From NCBI GenBank assembly GCA_964522105.1, contig CAZFVA010000008.1, positions 1-64,000 on the forward strand: a stretch of DNA of 64,000 nt, given 5' to 3'. The position numbers were made by a program, and so were the translations under genes. Shown piece after piece: positions 33,952-42,799 of this stretch. This DNA is from JAGOFO01 sp964522105 (GTDB taxonomy: Bacteria > Myxococcota_A > UBA9042 > DTJE01). The notes under the pieces were generated by a model. It was given only the letters and a program-made list of their open reading frames with translations, searched no databases and was not told the DNA's origin. How positions within the stretch are numbered: the first letter of the stretch is position 1; every line of letters begins with the position of its first letter.

Positions 33952-34893
33952 ATGGACGGACCGGACGATCAGATTAAGACCGATGCCGACGACAATTGCG
34001 ACGACAGGAACACCGAAACGTCCCGTTTAACAAGGCGCAGCCTGCTGACATGGCTTGGCAGAGCATCGGTACTGGGACTTTTTTCACCCGTCATTGATGC
34101 GTGCGTCCGTGGAACCGAATACTCATCTCCGGACGGCGGAGATCTTGCAGACTTCGGTGCCGAGACTATCACAGGGTTCGATACGTTGACCGATTCGGGC
34201 AGGGACAGGGATACAGGGGAAACAGGCACCGGGGATGACGGCTCCGACGAAACCGGGTTCAATGACGAGGGTGCCGTTGACGCCGGAACTGAAGAAGTCA
34301 CAGCGCCGACGTGCGAAGATGCTTTCAACCCCGGTTCAGAAGACCTCCCCCTGTTTGAAGACTGGGGCGAGCGCACAGTTGACCGACAGGAACTTGCCAC
34401 TCTGCTGGCCACATGGCGCCTGACCGTAGACGGCCTGGTGGACAACCCGCTCACGCTGGACTTCTGCCAGTTACGGGACCTCGGAGTAGTTAATCAAGTT
34501 ACCGACTTCCATTGCGTTGAAGGGTGGTCCATCTATGACATTCCCTGGAACGGGGTCCCGCTTTCAAGGGTTCTTGACCTGGCCGGCGTCAAGCCGGAAG
34601 CCCGCTTCCTGAAAATCACCAGCGTCGGCGGTAAATATACAGAATCACTGTCGCTGGACGTGGCCCGCGAACCGAAGACGCTTCTGGCCATAGGCATTTT
34701 GAATAACACATTATCCCTTAAGCACGGATTTCCATTGCGCATAGTTGTTCCACGGCTGCTGGGATACAAGAATCCCAAGTACGTCACGCGAATCGAACTT
34801 ACAACTGAAGAACACTCAGGCTTCTGGCCTGGATACGGCTATACCGTATCAGGCGAAGTGCCGTCTTCCCGCCTGCGGGACGGAAAGTACTAG
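33952..34893 (+). CDS. Exported sulfite oxidase-type molybdopterin oxidoreductase
   Basis: A 313-residue protein with a molybdopterin domain of the sulfite oxidase family. The ATG at 33952 has GAGG eight bases upstream. The N-terminus has a Tat-like motif TRRSLLTWLG and ends in a possible lipobox VIDAC, so it may be a Tat-exported lipoprotein. A long Asp/Gly/Thr-rich linker (about 45-130) precedes the enzyme domain. The Mo-ligating Cys is in TDFHCVEGWS; GFPLRIVVPRLLGYKNPKYV and GFWPGYGY match the family core. It is the likely client of the cofactor genes downstream. The true substrate (sulfite, methionine sulfoxide or other) is not determined. Confidence 0.85.
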   Translation: MDGPDDQIKTDADDNCDDRNTETSRLTRRSLLTWLGRASVLGLFSPVIDACVRGTEYSSPDGGDLADFGAETITGFDTLTDSGRDRDTGETGTGDDGSDETGFNDEGAVDAGTEEVTAPTCEDAFNPGSEDLPLFEDWGERTVDRQELATLLATWRLTVDGLVDNPLTLDFCQLRDLGVVNQVTDFHCVEGWSIYDIPWNGVPLSRVLDLAGVKPEARFLKITSVGGKYTESLSLDVAREPKTLLAIGILNNTLSLKHGFPLRIVVPRLLGYKNPKYVTRIELTTEEHSGFWPGYGYTVSGEVPSSRLRDGKY

Positions 34894-34919
34894 GAACACT
34901 TCAGGCAGGGGCTGCAGCA

Positions 34920-35675
34920 TTGATAGATAGCCTGGAAATACTGCTGTCGCTGGGAACCTTTGTAATTGCTCTGCTTTATTCGTCTGTCGGTCACGGCGGC
35001 GCAACGGGCTATCTGGCCCTGCTTGCGATAGCAGGTATCCCGCATACCGAAGCCCGCTGTCAGGCCCTGATCATGAATGTATTCGTGTCGGGCATAGCTT
35101 TCGTCGGGTTCACCAGAAACGGCTCCAGACTGCCAATCGCCATATTCCTTCGTCTGGGAATCCCTGCAGCACTGTTTGCATTCATCGGGGCAAAAATTCC
35201 GGTCGGCGCCCAGACATACCAGGCAATCCTGGGAATCTTTCTGTTCATTGTAAGTGCCCGTATCTTCTGGATGCGCGCCGGCAAAGAGCTTTCCGCCTCA
35301 ACCATATCAAACTGGTGGCAGGTTCTGCTCGGCGCTGGAATCGGTCTGTTATCCGGAATCCTTGGAATAGGCGGCGGCGTCATTTTAAGTCCGCTGCTGA
35401 TACTGATATGGGGCTACCCGTTCGCCACCGTGGCCCGGATTTCGGCGGCATTTATCTTCTGCAATTCAATTGCCGGGCTTGTCGCAATCATCCCTGACAT
35501 ACAATTTGCATCGACGTTCAAGTGGCTGCCTGTCGTAACGGCTATAGCAGGCGCGATCACAGGGTCCATGACAGCATCACGTTTCGCAGGTGAATCCGGC
35601 CTGCGAAAGCTACTTTCCATAGTATTGTTTCTGGCCGCAGTTAAACTGCTTTATCCGTTGGTAACAGCGCTGTAG
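34920..35675 (+). CDS. TauE/SafE-family (TSUP) permease
   Basis: A 251-residue membrane protein with about eight hydrophobic helices, of the sulfite exporter TauE/SafE family. The two family repeats are seen at SSVGHGGATGYLALLAIAG near the N-terminus and GLLSGILGIGGGVILSPLL in the second half. The start is a TTG at 34920 with AGGGG nine bases upstream; no in-frame ATG precedes the first helix. It follows the molybdoenzyme gene by 26 bases. Export of sulfite, sulfonate or another sulfur anion is known for the family and would suit a sulfite-oxidase-like neighbour. Confidence 0.88.
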   Translation: MIDSLEILLSLGTFVIALLYSSVGHGGATGYLALLAIAGIPHTEARCQALIMNVFVSGIAFVGFTRNGSRLPIAIFLRLGIPAALFAFIGAKIPVGAQTYQAILGIFLFIVSARIFWMRAGKELSASTISNWWQVLLGAGIGLLSGILGIGGGVILSPLLILIWGYPFATVARISAAFIFCNSIAGLVAIIPDIQFASTFKWLPVVTAIAGAITGSMTASRFAGESGLRKLLSIVLFLAAVKLLYPLVTAL

Positions 35676-35681
35676 GGGACG

Positions 35682-36893
35682 ATGAAACATATGAAAATCA
35701 TCGGCAAACCGGTAACGATTCAGCAGGCACTTGAAAAAGTACTTGATCACCAACCGGCGCGTCGTTTCCTGCAAATGCCTTTGTCAGATGCATCTGAACA
35801 AACACTGGCCACAGACGTTGTTGCCCCGCACGACTATCCCCCTTTTGACCGTGCCATGCTGGATGGCTACGCCCTGCGTCGCAGCGAAGGCCGGATGCAA
35901 CTGCGGATACTTTCAAGCGAACCGACCGGTGCCGGACACGAATCACAACCACTGGCCCCGGGCCACGCCGCCCGCGTCATGACCGGCGCTCCGGTACCGC
36001 ACGGAGCCGACCTTGTGATTGGATTCGAAGACGCGGATCTTACCAACCCCGGGTACGTTCAGTTTTCAAACGTGCCGGACGGCCCCGCCATTTCGCGACA
36101 GGGGTGTGAAGCCGGAAAGGGCGACACCCTTCTTTCAAAAGGCTCGCGGTTGACTCCGGCCGCACTTGGAGTTCTGGCTTCGTGCGGTATAACCCATGCT
36201 TCCGTAATTTCCCCGCCGATCGTAGACATCATCTGCACCGGGGACGAGCTGGTCGAACCGGATCAAATTGCACAGGGACCACAGATCAGAAATTCAAACG
36301 GAACCACATTGATGGCTCTGGTCAGGTCGCTTGGATGCCAGATCCGCTACCGTGGAATCGTTTCGGACAACTTTGATTCAATACAAAACCTGGTCACGCA
36401 GAGCGTTAACGCACCTGATCGATGCGATCTTCTGATATTGACAGGCGGAGCCTCGGCAGGCGACTACGACCATGTCCCCGACGTCCTTGAATCAACCGGC
36501 TTCGCCATACAGTTTCGCGCCGTCAAAATGAAGCCGGGAAAACCGGTAAGTTTCGGCGTTCATGGCTCGCTGGCGGCCTTCGGACTGTCTGGAAATCCGG
36601 TTTCATCGTACCTGCAGTTTCAAATGCTGGTCGCCCCGCTGCTGCGTTCATGGCTTGGACAGGAACCGTGTCCCGGCAGATCGGCCATAATAGAAAACGA
36701 TTTGCAGTGGCAGGATTCAGGTCGCACACAGATTCTGCCCATGAAAGGTTACGCGACCGGAATACTTGCTGAAGTACCATTGCAGGGTTCTGCCGATCTG
36801 ATCGGTCTGGCACGCGCAGATTGCTTTGTCATCGCCCCCGAAAATCGGACGTACATGAAAGCAGGGGAGAAGGCACATGCGCGACCGCTTTGA
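35682..36893 (+). CDS. moeA: Molybdopterin molybdenumtransferase MoeA
   Basis: A 403-residue MoeA, which inserts molybdate into adenylylated molybdopterin. Signatures are YPPFDRAMLDGYAL, RVMTGAPVPHGAD, ICTGDELVEP, RNSNGTTL, LTGGASAGDYDHV, KMKPGKPVSFG and GLSGNPVSS. Two close ATGs (35682, 35691) could both serve; AGGGG precedes the first by three bases. It overlaps moaA by 17 bases. With moaA, moaC and the MogA domain downstream it covers the first and last steps of cofactor synthesis. Confidence 0.95.
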   Translation: MKHMKIIGKPVTIQQALEKVLDHQPARRFLQMPLSDASEQTLATDVVAPHDYPPFDRAMLDGYALRRSEGRMQLRILSSEPTGAGHESQPLAPGHAARVMTGAPVPHGADLVIGFEDADLTNPGYVQFSNVPDGPAISRQGCEAGKGDTLLSKGSRLTPAALGVLASCGITHASVISPPIVDIICTGDELVEPDQIAQGPQIRNSNGTTLMALVRSLGCQIRYRGIVSDNFDSIQNLVTQSVNAPDRCDLLILTGGASAGDYDHVPDVLESTGFAIQFRAVKMKPGKPVSFGVHGSLAAFGLSGNPVSSYLQFQMLVAPLLRSWLGQEPCPGRSAIIENDLQWQDSGRTQILPMKGYATGILAEVPLQGSADLIGLARADCFVIAPENRTYMKAGEKAHARPL

Positions 36894-37677
36894 CCGGGAG
36901 ATCAGTTACCTGCGTATTTCCGTGACCGATCGCTGCGATCTTCGTTGCCAGTACTGCCTGCCGCCGGGGCAGAACGAATGGTTTGAAAAGGCCGACCTGC
37001 TGACTGATCAGGAAATTATTGAATTTACCAGGGTCGCAATTTCTTCCGGCATCACCAAAATCCGCATCACCGGTGGTGAACCCCTGCTTCGCCCCGGAAT
37101 CGTTCCATTAGTGAAGGAAATGGCCTCGCTGCCTGGAATCAAAGACCTGGCAATGACCACAAACGGGATGTCTCTTGCCATGTATGCCAGGGATCTGTTC
37201 CTGGCGGGACTGCAACGCGTAAATGTCAGTATGGACAGCATGGACACCGGACTGTTCCGCAAAATAACCGGGGGCGGAGACCTGGAACAGGTCCAGAACG
37301 GAATTCGCGTCGCACTTGCTGTCGGACTGAAACCTGTAAAAATTAATGTCGTAAATATCCAGGGGGTTAACGACGAAGAACGCGAATCTCTGATCCGTTT
37401 CGCAACCGATCTCGGGGTCGGTATAAGGTTTATCAGGCAGATGTCACTGGCCGATGGCACTTTTGCACCGATGGAAGGCGGAGAGGGCGGCGACTGTGGA
37501 AAGTGCAACCGCATCCGTCTTCTTTCTGACGGGACTGTGAAACCGTGCCTTTTTGGTACGGAAGGCTTCAACATTCGCGAATTCGGCATTGAAGACGCTT
37601 TAAGAATGGCGATTACGTCCAAACCTGCCCGGGGAACAAAGAATCCCGGGGGACGCTTCAATCGCATAGGAGGTTAG
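36877..37677 (+). CDS. moaA: GTP 3',8-cyclase MoaA, compact form
   Basis: A 266-residue radical SAM enzyme for the first step of molybdenum cofactor synthesis. The N-terminal cluster motif is DRCDLRCQYCLP, followed by RITGGEPLLRPG. The second, GTP-binding cluster is present as CxxCx13C in DCGKCNRIRLLSDG...KPC, and the chain ends in the required Gly-Gly (RFNRIGG). It is about 60 residues shorter than usual: the segment that normally separates the barrel (here FIRQMSL) from the second cluster is almost missing. Motifs are intact, so it is probably functional. GGGGAG precedes the ATG, within moeA. Confidence 0.9.
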   Translation: MRDRFDREISYLRISVTDRCDLRCQYCLPPGQNEWFEKADLLTDQEIIEFTRVAISSGITKIRITGGEPLLRPGIVPLVKEMASLPGIKDLAMTTNGMSLAMYARDLFLAGLQRVNVSMDSMDTGLFRKITGGGDLEQVQNGIRVALAVGLKPVKINVVNIQGVNDEERESLIRFATDLGVGIRFIRQMSLADGTFAPMEGGEGGDCGKCNRIRLLSDGTVKPCLFGTEGFNIREFGIEDALRMAITSKPARGTKNPGGRFNRIGG

Positions 37678-37678
37678 T

Positions 37679-38125
37679 ATGCTGACTCATCTGGACGCAG
37701 ACGGCAGAGCTGTGATGGTGGATATATCCCACAAGCCGGTTTCGCACCGCACAGCTGTCGCAGAAGGCTTCCTGCGCATGGCACCACAGACGGTGGCCCT
37801 GGTACGCGATGGATTGATGAAGAAGGGCGATGTTGAATCGGTCGCTGTGATCGCGGGAATTACTGCCGCAAAAGAAACGTCGCGACTGATTCCGCTGTGC
37901 CACAACGTCCCGCTGTCTTGTGTGAACATCGAAATCGAATTTCTGGAAAATGGCGCACGGTCAATCGCGACTGCAAAATGCACAGGTCAGACAGGTGTTG
38001 AAATGGAGGCACTGACGGCTGTATCTGTGTCGCTGCTGACCATCTATGACATGTGCAAGGCCGTTGACAAGCAGATGGAAATCACGTCGGTACGGCTGGT
38101 CAAAAAGCAGAAGGAATCTTTATGA
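37679..38125 (+). CDS. moaC: Cyclic pyranopterin monophosphate synthase MoaC
   Basis: A 148-residue MoaC, acting after MoaA to form cyclic pyranopterin monophosphate. Expected blocks are MVDISHKPVSHRTAVAEG, GDVESVAVIAGITAAKETS, the LIPLCHNVPL active-site loop, TGVEMEALTAVSVSLLTIYDM and a Lys-rich end. GGAGG that overlaps the moaA end serves as its ribosome site. It ends in an ATGA overlap with the next gene. Confidence 0.97.
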   Translation: MLTHLDADGRAVMVDISHKPVSHRTAVAEGFLRMAPQTVALVRDGLMKKGDVESVAVIAGITAAKETSRLIPLCHNVPLSCVNIEIEFLENGARSIATAKCTGQTGVEMEALTAVSVSLLTIYDMCKAVDKQMEITSVRLVKKQKESL

Positions 38126-39051
38126 ATGAACCGGAAATCAAGATCCTTTCTGTCAATATCTCGACGGCAAAAGGGACCGGCAAGACTCCGCGACAAAGCA
38201 TCCAGATTGTTGCCGACGGTGTCGAAGGCGACAGCCACCGCGGCAGCCGGAATCGCGAAGTCAGCCTGCTCGGAATAGAAAGCATTGAAGACTTCAACAC
38301 GGCCGAATCCCGATCACAGTCACCCGGTAACTTTGCAGAAAACATTACGACCGCAGGCTTCCCGATTTACAAACTGAATCCCCTTGACGTGCTCGATGCG
38401 GGGGACGTAATCCTTGAAGTGACCCAGATCGGGAAAAAGTGCCACGGTTCTTCGTGTGGAATACTTCGCGAAACTGGAAAATGCATTGTTCCTGCCGAAG
38501 GAATTTTTGCCAGGGTTATCAAATCAGGCACGTTGACCACTGATCACCATTTCAGAATACAGCCGAAAGTTCTGCAGGTGACTGTTGTAACCGCAAGTGA
38601 CAGGGCCTCGCGGGGCGAATATGAAGATCGATCCGGCCCCGCAGTTCAGGGCGTCCTGGAAACAGTAGTGGCCACCTTCGGTTACCCGCTGCAATGCACG
38701 CGAATAATAGTTCCCGATGGCATTGAACAGATTCAAAACGTAGTTCTGGCGGCAGACGCAGACATAATCATTGTGACCGGCGGGACCGGAATCGGTCCGA
38801 ATGACTTCACGCCGGAAGCGCTGATTCCCCTGCTGGACAAGCAAATTCCAGGGATCATGGAAATGGCACGGGTCAAATTCGGCACAACCAACCCGAACGC
38901 CCTTCTGTCACGTTCAGTCGCCGGTGTCCGCGGCACAACTGCCATCTATGGAATTCCCGGGAGTCCGGCAGGTGCAACTGAATACATGGAATTAATCGCA
39001 CCGACGCTCAAGCATACGCTTCATATGCTTCACGGACTGGACGGCCATTGA
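38122..39051 (+). CDS. MOSC-MogA fusion (molybdopterin adenylyltransferase)
   Basis: A 309-residue two-domain protein. Residues 1-145 form a MOSC domain (GVEGDSHRGSRNREVSLLG, ENITTAG, and Cys in GKKCHGSSCGI), a module tied to sulfur handling on molybdenum cofactor. Residues about 150-309 form a MogA domain with VTASDRASRGEYEDRSGP, VTGGTGIGPNDFTPEA and YGIPGSPAGATEYM, which adenylylates molybdopterin before MoeA acts. The fusion itself is known in other anaerobic bacteria. It closes the operon by ATGA overlap with moaC. moaD and moaE are not in the window. Confidence 0.93.
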   Translation: MNEPEIKILSVNISTAKGTGKTPRQSIQIVADGVEGDSHRGSRNREVSLLGIESIEDFNTAESRSQSPGNFAENITTAGFPIYKLNPLDVLDAGDVILEVTQIGKKCHGSSCGILRETGKCIVPAEGIFARVIKSGTLTTDHHFRIQPKVLQVTVVTASDRASRGEYEDRSGPAVQGVLETVVATFGYPLQCTRIIVPDGIEQIQNVVLAADADIIIVTGGTGIGPNDFTPEALIPLLDKQIPGIMEMARVKFGTTNPNALLSRSVAGVRGTTAIYGIPGSPAGATEYMELIAPTLKHTLHMLHGLDGH

Positions 39052-39145
39052 TATCCAAATCATGTCCGTTTTTCTATCTGCCGGTCGAAATTTCCAAGAA
39101 TCAGCCACCAGAACTACATTTGTTGCAGAAAATCAAGCACAAAGT

Positions 39146-39175
39146 TTGACGATTTGCACTACCCGAACTTATCCT
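39146..39175 (+). promoter_or_regulatory. Promoter candidate for the zinc-ribbon protein
   Basis: TTGACG (39146-39151) and TATCCT (39170-39175) are 18 bases apart. The predicted start near 39182 lies after the first open-frame start (39154), favouring translation from 39208. Confidence 0.4.
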
Positions 39176-39207
39176 TGGACGGAAAGTGGCTGAAACGGGG
39201 ATACCTT

Positions 39208-39522
39208 TTGGACAACAGGAACATCGCGCAAGAAAAAACCTTCGGACACTGCGTAATTTGTGGCACAGAAGGAACAAGCGAACATGACTTCATCTGTTCG
39301 GAATGTGGCGATCCTTTATGCGCAACGCTGTACTGTTCGAACTGCCACAGACGCCTGAACCTGGACCATGAATCTGCAAAGGCATTTCTTTCCGACTACG
39401 GGTATGAAATCGAAGAAGTGGCCGGTTTAATAATCAAAATCAGCCACTGCGGACACTGCCTGTCACCGGATCAAACTGCCGATCTCGAAATTTACCGCAT
39501 CCACTTCGACAAGTTGGACTGA
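39208..39522 (+). CDS. Small Cys-rich zinc-ribbon protein
   Basis: A protein of about 104 residues that I do not recognise by name. It has four CxxC knuckles (CVICG, CSECG, CSNCH, CGHCL) plus His residues, so two zinc ribbons are likely. No ATG is available: a TTG at 39208 has GGGG seven bases upstream and follows a promoter candidate; a TTG at 39154 would add 18 residues. The C-terminal third after DYGYEIEEVAGLI is a mixed segment ending EIYRIHFDKLD. It stands alone between the cofactor operon and the thioredoxin operon. Confidence 0.6.
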   Translation: MDNRNIAQEKTFGHCVICGTEGTSEHDFICSECGDPLCATLYCSNCHRRLNLDHESAKAFLSDYGYEIEEVAGLIIKISHCGHCLSPDQTADLEIYRIHFDKLD

Positions 39523-39599
39523 CCAGGTATTCAACCGGAAAATTTTCAGGGGATTACCATTTGCCGGTCAGATACATGCCCGATTACCGTTCGTTCGGG

Positions 39600-39628
39600 T
39601 TGACACCCTTTGCCTTGGGCCTTACATT
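39600..39628 (+). promoter_or_regulatory. Promoter of the small-protein/DUF1844/thioredoxin operon
   Basis: A perfect TTGACA (39600-39605) and TACATT (39623-39628) are 17 bases apart. The predicted start near 39635 excludes the long open frame from 39561 and supports translation from ATG 39678. Confidence 0.65.
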
Positions 39629-39677
39629 TCATATCACGGCAATAGGGTCGTGTTTGTACTACCCAAACGGATTTGAA

Positions 39678-39851
39678 ATGGACAAGGAACTTCTTTTCGA
39701 TAACAGACTTATTAACAGATGGATTGCAAAAAAAGCTGTCACCAGCACTGAATATGCGGCTTATCTGGAAAAGCTTCCAGACTGTGCTGACGAAGCTGAA
39801 AACATTGAGTCATCAGCCGTTGACCACGGCGACAAGGCTGATACCAGATAG
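39678..39851 (+). CDS. 57-residue hypothetical protein
   Basis: A short acidic protein beginning MDKELLFDNRLINRW and containing EYAAYLEKLPDCADEAE. The Arg-Leu-Ile start and the Leu-Pro-Asp-x-x-Asp end are a pattern I associate with small conserved proteins, but I cannot name a family. The open frame extends upstream to 39561, yet that part contains a consensus promoter, so the ATG at 39678 is preferred. No strong ribosome site is seen. It is first in an operon with DUF1844 and thioredoxin genes. Confidence 0.6.
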   Translation: MDKELLFDNRLINRWIAKKAVTSTEYAAYLEKLPDCADEAENIESSAVDHGDKADTR

Positions 39852-39894
39852 AACGGCCGATTTCAGGACTTTGTGATTCCAGGGGGTATCATTC

Positions 39895-40212
39895 ATGTCT
39901 GAAAGCAAAACATCGTGCGAAGACCGACTGAACGAAGGTCTTGGTAATGTCGATTTTTCAACTTTCATCATATCTCTGGGTACGTCAGCCCTGTACCACC
40001 TCGGAGCCAATAATCCGGAAGCACAGGAAAAGGCGATTGTCAGCCTTCCGATGGCCCGGAACGTTATTGATATTATTGTGATGCTGCGCGAAAAAACTGC
40101 GGGCAACCTTACAACAGACGAAAACAAACTGCTTAGTGCGCTTCTTTTCGATCTGCGTCTTAAGTACGTTGAAGCATGCGGAAAACAGTCTGCATCAGGG
40201 CCGACTGACTGA
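39895..40212 (+). CDS. DUF1844-family protein
   Basis: A 105-residue protein of the DUF1844 family. The signature is DFSTFIISLGTSALYHLG followed by ARNVIDIIVMLREKTAGNLTTDE and LLFDLRLKYVE. AGGGGG lies upstream of the ATG. The family is common in deltaproteobacteria and related phyla and is helical, without known activity. It is 18 bases before trxA, a neighbourhood that may reflect a redox role. Confidence 0.9.
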   Translation: MSESKTSCEDRLNEGLGNVDFSTFIISLGTSALYHLGANNPEAQEKAIVSLPMARNVIDIIVMLREKTAGNLTTDENKLLSALLFDLRLKYVEACGKQSASGPTD

Positions 40213-40230
40213 ACGCAAAAGGGGAACGCC

Positions 40231-40566
40231 ATGTCCAGTTCAAAAAACGTCCATGAATTCACTGACGCAAAGTTCAAAGCTGATGTACTTCAAAGTGAAC
40301 AGCCTGTCCTGATTGACTTCTGGGCTCCGTGGTGTGGTCCGTGCAGGGCCATTGCGCCGCTGATTGAGCAGATTGCCGACGAATACGCCGGGCGCATCAA
40401 GGTTGGAAAAATCAACGTAGACAGCAATGTAGGCGTTGCAACCAATTATGCGGTCACCGCCATTCCCACGCTTCTTTTCATAAAGAAGGGGCAGGTAGTG
40501 GACCAGTTAGTCGGCGCCGCAGACAAAGGAAAGATCACGGCCCGACTTGACAAACTGCTTGCGTAA
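40231..40566 (+). CDS. trxA: Thioredoxin
   Basis: A 111-residue cytoplasmic thioredoxin, a disulfide reductase. The active site WCGPC (Cys35, Cys38) follows FWAPW, and the cis-Pro loop AIPTLLFIKKG is present. Length and motif spacing are standard. AAAGGGGAA precedes the ATG. The stop is seven bases from the convergent thiL end. Confidence 0.97.
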   Translation: MSSSKNVHEFTDAKFKADVLQSEQPVLIDFWAPWCGPCRAIAPLIEQIADEYAGRIKVGKINVDSNVGVATNYAVTAIPTLLFIKKGQVVDQLVGAADKGKITARLDKLLA

Positions 40567-40573
40567 CGCGGCC

Positions 40574-41557
40574 TTACCGCCGATGAAGCCAGCCCGTATC
40601 TGATTCAGTCTGAACACGCAGACCATTGCTGAAAAGTGCCACACCCTGCCCCGCAGAGATACTACCGACACAATGCAGACCGGCTTCGACCATAAGCACG
40701 TGCGAACTGGCCGGCGCTACAAGAATCAACTGATAGTCGTCGCCACCGTACAGCGCCGCCGGCATCAAGTCCGTCCGACCGGCTGCCAGGCAGAACGCGC
40801 GGGCTTCATCGCTGATTGGAATCAGATTAATGTCAACGTTTGCCATGACGCCGGAATCGGCAGAAATATGTTCCAGATCGGCGACAAAGCCATCGGAAAT
40901 ATCAATGACTGCGTGAACATCAGCGCGACCGATAATGTCCGTCAAATCAAGGCGTGGCAATGGGCGCCGAAACGACGCAACCAGGCGCGGGAAGTCCAGT
41001 TCCATCGACCGGTTTTCCAGCAGAAGCCGCAGTCCCAGTGCCCCGTCCCCGACAAAGCCGCTGACCCAGATTTCATCGCCTGCGACGGCCATATTTCTGC
41101 AGGGAACAGGCATGACAACCTGCTCGCCGACAGCAGTAATCGAGATGACCAGAGGGCCGGGGGTGCGCGTGATATTTCCACCAACGACAGGCACATGGAA
41201 CTGCGCCGATGCCACGGCAATTCCTTCGGCTATCTTGCACAAAAACGTATCTTCCATTGAATCGGGAACGACCAGCGACACCAGCAGACCGACAGGTCGC
41301 GCGGCCATCGCGGCAAGATCTGACAGATTCACGGCGATCGACCGGTATCCGGCATCGGCAGGTGAACAGATATCAAAAGAAAAGTGCACGCCATCGACAA
41401 GCGCGTCTGTCGTAATTGTGGCAAGACCGCCCGCGACCCGAACAACTGCAGCATCATCGCCATTTGGAATAACGATGCCGTCTTCTGCGAAACGGCCTGC
41501 GATGCCGGCCCCGTCAAAAATCCGACGAAGTTCTGCTATCAGGGCAAATTCGTTCAA
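40574..41557 (-). CDS. thiL: Thiamine-monophosphate kinase
   Basis: A 327-residue ThiL that phosphorylates thiamine monophosphate to the active diphosphate. Signatures are IPNGDDAAVV, TTDALVDGVHFS, AVNLSDLAAMAARP, VGGNITRTPG, DISDGFVADLEHI and LYGGDDYQLIL. It starts three bases after the stop of the PBP-activator-like gene, so it is the last gene of the dnaK operon. No other thiamine gene and no TPP riboswitch were seen. Confidence 0.95.
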   Translation of the reverse strand: MNEFALIAELRRIFDGAGIAGRFAEDGIVIPNGDDAAVVRVAGGLATITTDALVDGVHFSFDICSPADAGYRSIAVNLSDLAAMAARPVGLLVSLVVPDSMEDTFLCKIAEGIAVASAQFHVPVVGGNITRTPGPLVISITAVGEQVVMPVPCRNMAVAGDEIWVSGFVGDGALGLRLLLENRSMELDFPRLVASFRRPLPRLDLTDIIGRADVHAVIDISDGFVADLEHISADSGVMANVDINLIPISDEARAFCLAAGRTDLMPAALYGGDDYQLILVAPASSHVLMVEAGLHCVGSISAGQGVALFSNGLRVQTESDTGWLHRR

Positions 41558-41560
41558 CTG

Positions 41561-42778
41561 TCACTCCGCCCCGCCCGAGCCCTCTGGATTTCTTTGATCA
41601 TCAAGATACTCAATGCCACGACCGGATATGCGACATCCTTTGATTCTTTGACCGGAAAGGCGTTCGCCGTCCCAGCTTAAAGTACCGGTCCGACCGGGGA
41701 TGACCGACTTGACAGGAAATACCCAGCCGGTCGAGGCATGACTTTCGATTATGCGCATGGCAGCAAACGCCGCAACCGAAACGAAATCGTCAAGTTCAGC
41801 CACAAAAAGGTCATTTGCACCTTTTTGAAACACGTCATCTACGTCCAGGTCCACAAAAACCAGGCCGTTCAATGAAGCTCCGCCCTGGGCAGCCAGGCCC
41901 GGGTCATCAAACAACCGTGTACCTGTAACGGTAACGTTGACCGCTTCAAAATAGCCGGCGAAACGAAGGTATTCAACAAGGCGCCTGGCCTCGTTATTAT
42001 CAACAATCAGGTGAAGGATCTCGTTTCTGCACTTCCTGAGCTCGCGATACTGTTTCGCAAACGCTGAAACTTCGTCGGCAAAACTGACTTCTTCTTCCCC
42101 GGACGCCGGCAGAGCACGACTGCCCATCAGACGGATCCCGGCCGCGTCCGTGGCAGCCTTGAAGGCGGCCAGTTCAGCTTCCCCAAACTGGTCGTCGCGC
42201 CGAACAACAAAGGCACAATCAACCGGCGAAGAAGCGTTGACCACTGAAACAAGCGATTCGGCAAGGCGCCTGCGCGAAACGGTCGTCTGAACAACCTTGA
42301 AGGCGGCAAGATCGCTGCGTCCCATCGTCACAAGGCTTATGTTTGCCCGGTCGGCTGCCGAAGCCATCGAATAGGACTCACGATCCCCTATTCCACCGAC
42401 CATCAGGGCCGCCCCGACGCGCACAGCCATATCTACAGACTTTTCAGCACCTGCGACCGTGCCCCCGGTATCAAAAACCACCAACTTCAGCCCGTCCAGC
42501 TTCGACAGCGATCCCTGCATCGCAGCCTTTACCTTTTCCCCAAGCCAGGCGCGGGGCCCACTGAGCGGAAGTGCAAGGGCGATCACCGGGAATTCCGACG
42601 AACCATCACACGAGTCACCGACACAAATGTCTACGGAAGCATCGGCGGGCTCAAGAACATCGCGGTCGTCTGCTGTGGCGGCCTGACCTGCCAACGCCAG
42701 CGTAAAAAAAGACAGCCCGACAAAAACTGACAAAAAATGATGGGTATATTGGCTTGCAGCCCTGACAGGGGCGGTCAT
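41561..42778 (-). CDS. Periplasmic binding/LpoA-like (PBP activator) protein
   Basis: A 405-residue exported protein with a type 1 periplasmic-binding fold. A signal peptide of hydrophobic stretch VFVGLSFFTLALAG ends near QAATA. The body has FPVIALALPLSGPRAWLGEKVKAAMQG, then AALMVGGIGDRESYSMASAADRANI and VVRRDDQFGEAELAAF, as in LpoA-type penicillin-binding protein activators and amino-acid-binding receptors. No lipobox is visible, so it is not a classic lipoprotein. Without transporter genes nearby, an LpoA-like role is more likely, but this is not proven. It lies 21 bases after dnaK. Confidence 0.75.
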   Translation of the reverse strand: MTAPVRAASQYTHHFLSVFVGLSFFTLALAGQAATADDRDVLEPADASVDICVGDSCDGSSEFPVIALALPLSGPRAWLGEKVKAAMQGSLSKLDGLKLVVFDTGGTVAGAEKSVDMAVRVGAALMVGGIGDRESYSMASAADRANISLVTMGRSDLAAFKVVQTTVSRRRLAESLVSVVNASSPVDCAFVVRRDDQFGEAELAAFKAATDAAGIRLMGSRALPASGEEEVSFADEVSAFAKQYRELRKCRNEILHLIVDNNEARRLVEYLRFAGYFEAVNVTVTGTRLFDDPGLAAQGGASLNGLVFVDLDVDDVFQKGANDLFVAELDDFVSVAAFAAMRIIESHASTGWVFPVKSVIPGRTGTLSWDGERLSGQRIKGCRISGRGIEYLDDQRNPEGSGGAE

Positions 42779-42799
42779 ATCACCCCTCCGAACGTGGAA

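Noticed and set aside
39561..39677. N-terminal extension of the 57-residue protein, with a hydrophobic stretch
   Set aside because: It contains a TTGACA-17-TACATT promoter whose start lies downstream of the extension's TTG start.
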